Source: DASXRU01 sp039933315 (GTDB lineage: Bacteria > Acidobacteriota > Blastocatellia > Pyrinomonadales > Pyrinomonadaceae). Taken from it: a stretch of 13,463 nt of DNA. Location of the stretch: contig JBDTOI010000117.1 in the NCBI GenBank assembly GCA_039933315.1, positions 1 to 13,463 of the forward strand. The letters are read 5' to 3'. Under the pieces are notes generated by a model. The model saw only the letters and a program-made list of their open reading frames with translations, was not told the origin of the DNA and did no database searches. Each line of letters begins with the position of its first letter. Within the stretch, counting starts at the first letter, position 1. Below, piece after piece: positions 12,243 to 13,463 of this stretch. The position numbers and the translations under genes were made by a program.

Positions 12243-12705
12243 ACCAGCGATGGTAGGCGGGGTGGCCGGGTTTGACGGCGACAAAGGTGCCGCGACAGGT
12301 GGCGCAAACTTTGTCGTGAGCGATCAGTTCGCCTTCGACGATGGCCCGATCACCGCTTGACTCGACTAAGCGTGCAACCAGGCGCACGGGCCGATCGGTG
12401 GGAGTGGGCCGCAGCAGCTTGATGGCATAGTCGGCCGTAACAGTGCACGGTGGCTTGTTGGCGCCCTCCAGTTTCATGAGTTGATAGGCGGCGGTCCAGT
12501 TGCAGTGGCAGTCGAGCAGAGTGCCAATAATGCCGCCACTGAGCATGCCCGGAAATGCTTCGTGATGCGTTTCGGGCTGCCATTCGGCGACCACCTCATC
12601 GCCGTCAGGGAAGCTGCGAATATGGAGACCCTTCTCGTTTGCCGGGCCACAGCCGAAACATTTCAAGTTTGGAGCGTAGGTTTCCTGGATACTTTTTTGG
12701 GTCAT
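12241..12705 (-). CDS. PaaI-type hotdog-fold acyl-CoA thioesterase
   Basis: A 154-residue protein predicted to hydrolyse acyl-CoA thioesters in the cytosol. An N-terminal CFGCG motif (16-20, two cysteines) is followed by the hotdog core: HHEAFPGMLSGGIIGTLLDCHC (47-68), in which the glycine-rich turn and Asp65 mark the active-site helix, then TVTADYAIKLLRPTP and the final strands. The CxxC segment is seen in a subgroup of these thioesterases and may bind a metal or be structural. The adjacent upstream gene, 32 bases away on the same strand, is a benzoate-CoA-ligase-like enzyme, which suggests aromatic acyl-CoA as substrate; that is inference. The start ATG has no ribosome-binding site, and a repeat ends 6 bases upstream. 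The TAA stop lies at the edge of another repeat. Confidence 0.85.
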   Translation of the reverse strand: MTQKSIQETYAPNLKCFGCGPANEKGLHIRSFPDGDEVVAEWQPETHHEAFPGMLSGGIIGTLLDCHCNWTAAYQLMKLEGANKPPCTVTADYAIKLLRPTPTDRPVRLVARLVESSGDRAIVEGELIAHDKVCATCRGTFVAVKPGHPAYHRW

Positions 12706-12711
12706 AGGTGA

Positions 12712-12745
12712 TTTTGCAGGTATGGGCCCAATAAGTCCTATAGGC
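12712..12745. repeat. AATAAGTCCTATAGG repeat, copy B (leader of thioesterase)
   Basis: 30 of 34 positions match copy A at 10168-10201. It sits 6 bases upstream of the thioesterase start codon in the same orientation relative to the gene as copy A is to the ATPase. It also overlaps the last three codons of the ligase: the TAG stop and the preceding Leu codon come from the CTATAGG part. Confidence 0.75.
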
Positions 12746-13463
12746 TTATCGGTTTTCTCAATTGTTCCCGTAGCTTGAATCGCTGAATCTTTCCCGTGGC
12801 AGTGTAGGGCAGTTCATCGACAAACACGTAACGGCGCGGCTGCTTGAACCGCGCCAAGTGCTCCCCGGCAGTTCTTCGTAGTGAGTCTTCCAAATCCTGT
12901 GCGCCGTCCTCCCGTTTCCGCGGAATCACGAACGCGCAAGCGCAGGGAAGGCCATCAGGGCTGAAATCCTCCACCACCGCCGCGTGCATGATGCCCTCAT
13001 CACGTAGCAGCACACCTTCGACTTCCACCGGCGAGACCCATTGACCACTGGATTTGAAGCAGTCATCCGAGCGACCCATGTGAAAGTAATAGCCATCCTC
13101 GTCGCAGCGATACAAGTCCCCTGTGCGCACCCAGCCGTCAACAAACGTGCGAGCGGTCACTTCCGGTTTTTGCCAGTAGCCAGTCGCGGCGCTCTCGCCC
13201 TTCACCCAAAGATTTCCTTCGCTGCCCGCAGGTGTGGGCTCACCGTTTTCATCCAACAGGCGCACTTCGTATCCTGTTATTACCTTGCCACTACTGCCAT
13301 AGCGCACGTCGCCCTGCTGGTTCGACATGAACATGTGCAGCATCTCGGTGGAGCCAATGCCGTCGAGCACCGGCACACGAAAAGTACTTTCCCAGTCCTC
13401 GCCCAGTTTCGCCGGCAGGGCTTCACCCGCGGAAACGCAGAGCCGCAAACTGGAACAGTCGAG
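12738..13463 (-). CDS. Benzoate-CoA ligase-like AMP-forming acyl-CoA synthetase (partial, N-terminus beyond right edge)
   Basis: The last 241 residues of an ANL-superfamily ligase that activates a carboxylic acid, probably an aromatic one, to its CoA ester with ATP. The frame is open through the right edge, so the true start lies outside; a Met at 13448 is internal. It begins in the sheet before SAGEALP, then GIGSTEMLHMF (the aryl-CoA ligase form of the A5 motif), SGKVITGYEVRLLD, ESAATGYWQKPE, the A7 aspartate in RTGDLY, GRSDDCFKSSGQWVSPVEVE at the hinge (A8), and TATGKIQRFKL with the A10 catalytic lysine. The GSTEMLHMF and SGQWVSP blocks resemble benzoate-CoA ligases more than acetyl-CoA or fatty acyl-CoA ligases. 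Substrate remains inferred. The last two residues and stop overlap a dispersed repeat. Confidence 0.88.
   Translation of the reverse strand, partial: LDCSSLRLCVSAGEALPAKLGEDWESTFRVPVLDGIGSTEMLHMFMSNQQGDVRYGSSGKVITGYEVRLLDENGEPTPAGSEGNLWVKGESAATGYWQKPEVTARTFVDGWVRTGDLYRCDEDGYYFHMGRSDDCFKSSGQWVSPVEVEGVLLRDEGIMHAAVVEDFSPDGLPCACAFVIPRKREDGAQDLEDSLRRTAGEHLARFKQPRRYVFVDELPYTATGKIQRFKLREQLRKPISL

Overview
The window looks like a chromosomal segment of a fairly GC-rich Gram-negative-type bacterium, most likely an Acidobacteriota member. The main pointer is the large secreted VWFA-domain protein at the left, of the kind described as 'VWFA-related Acidobacterial domain'. The unusual load of short palindromic intergenic repeats also fits. 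No rRNA, tRNA, CRISPR array, transposase, integrase or phage gene was found. This assignment is inference from gene content; no database search was possible.

Layout, plus-strand half (about 1-7553): a non-coding left edge and a 23-bp palindromic repeat pair; the secreted VWFA-like protein (242-2428); a 337-bp repeat-rich gap; selB, the selenocysteine-specific elongation factor (2766-4682); another inverted repeat; two small uncharacterised membrane proteins (4915-5127, 5318-5665); and a probable lipoprotein glycoside hydrolase of the GH5/cellulase type (5757-7553).

Layout, minus-strand half (7563-13463, transcribed right to left): the C-terminal 241 residues of a benzoate-CoA-ligase-like AMP-forming enzyme (running off the right edge); a hotdog-fold acyl-CoA thioesterase; an ABC-2 type permease; an endonuclease/exonuclease/phosphatase (EEP) family protein with a signal-anchor-like N-terminus; an ABC-2 type ATPase; hemB (porphobilinogen synthase); and a HicB-HicA toxin-antitoxin pair. 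The ligase and thioesterase plausibly act together on aromatic acyl-CoAs. The permease and ATPase plausibly form one exporter although an EEP gene lies between them. The rest are unrelated housekeeping or accessory functions.

The genes are mostly ordinary. What stands out is the intergenic DNA. At least six sequence families of short inverted or palindromic repeats sit in 13.5 kb, often arranged as head-to-head pairs, and they are built into gene ends: they supply the C-terminal residues and stop of the ABC ATPase, the stop codon of the thioesterase and of the ligase, and the leaders just ahead of two start codons. One family (stem CGCAAACT/AGTTTGCG) lies upstream of three genes in the same orientation relative to each gene. 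It also creates false TTG starts that would give two unrelated proteins the same 'MRYK' N-terminus. Starts were therefore moved inward for the VWFA protein (242), hemB (9049), the EEP protein (11033) and hicB (7975).
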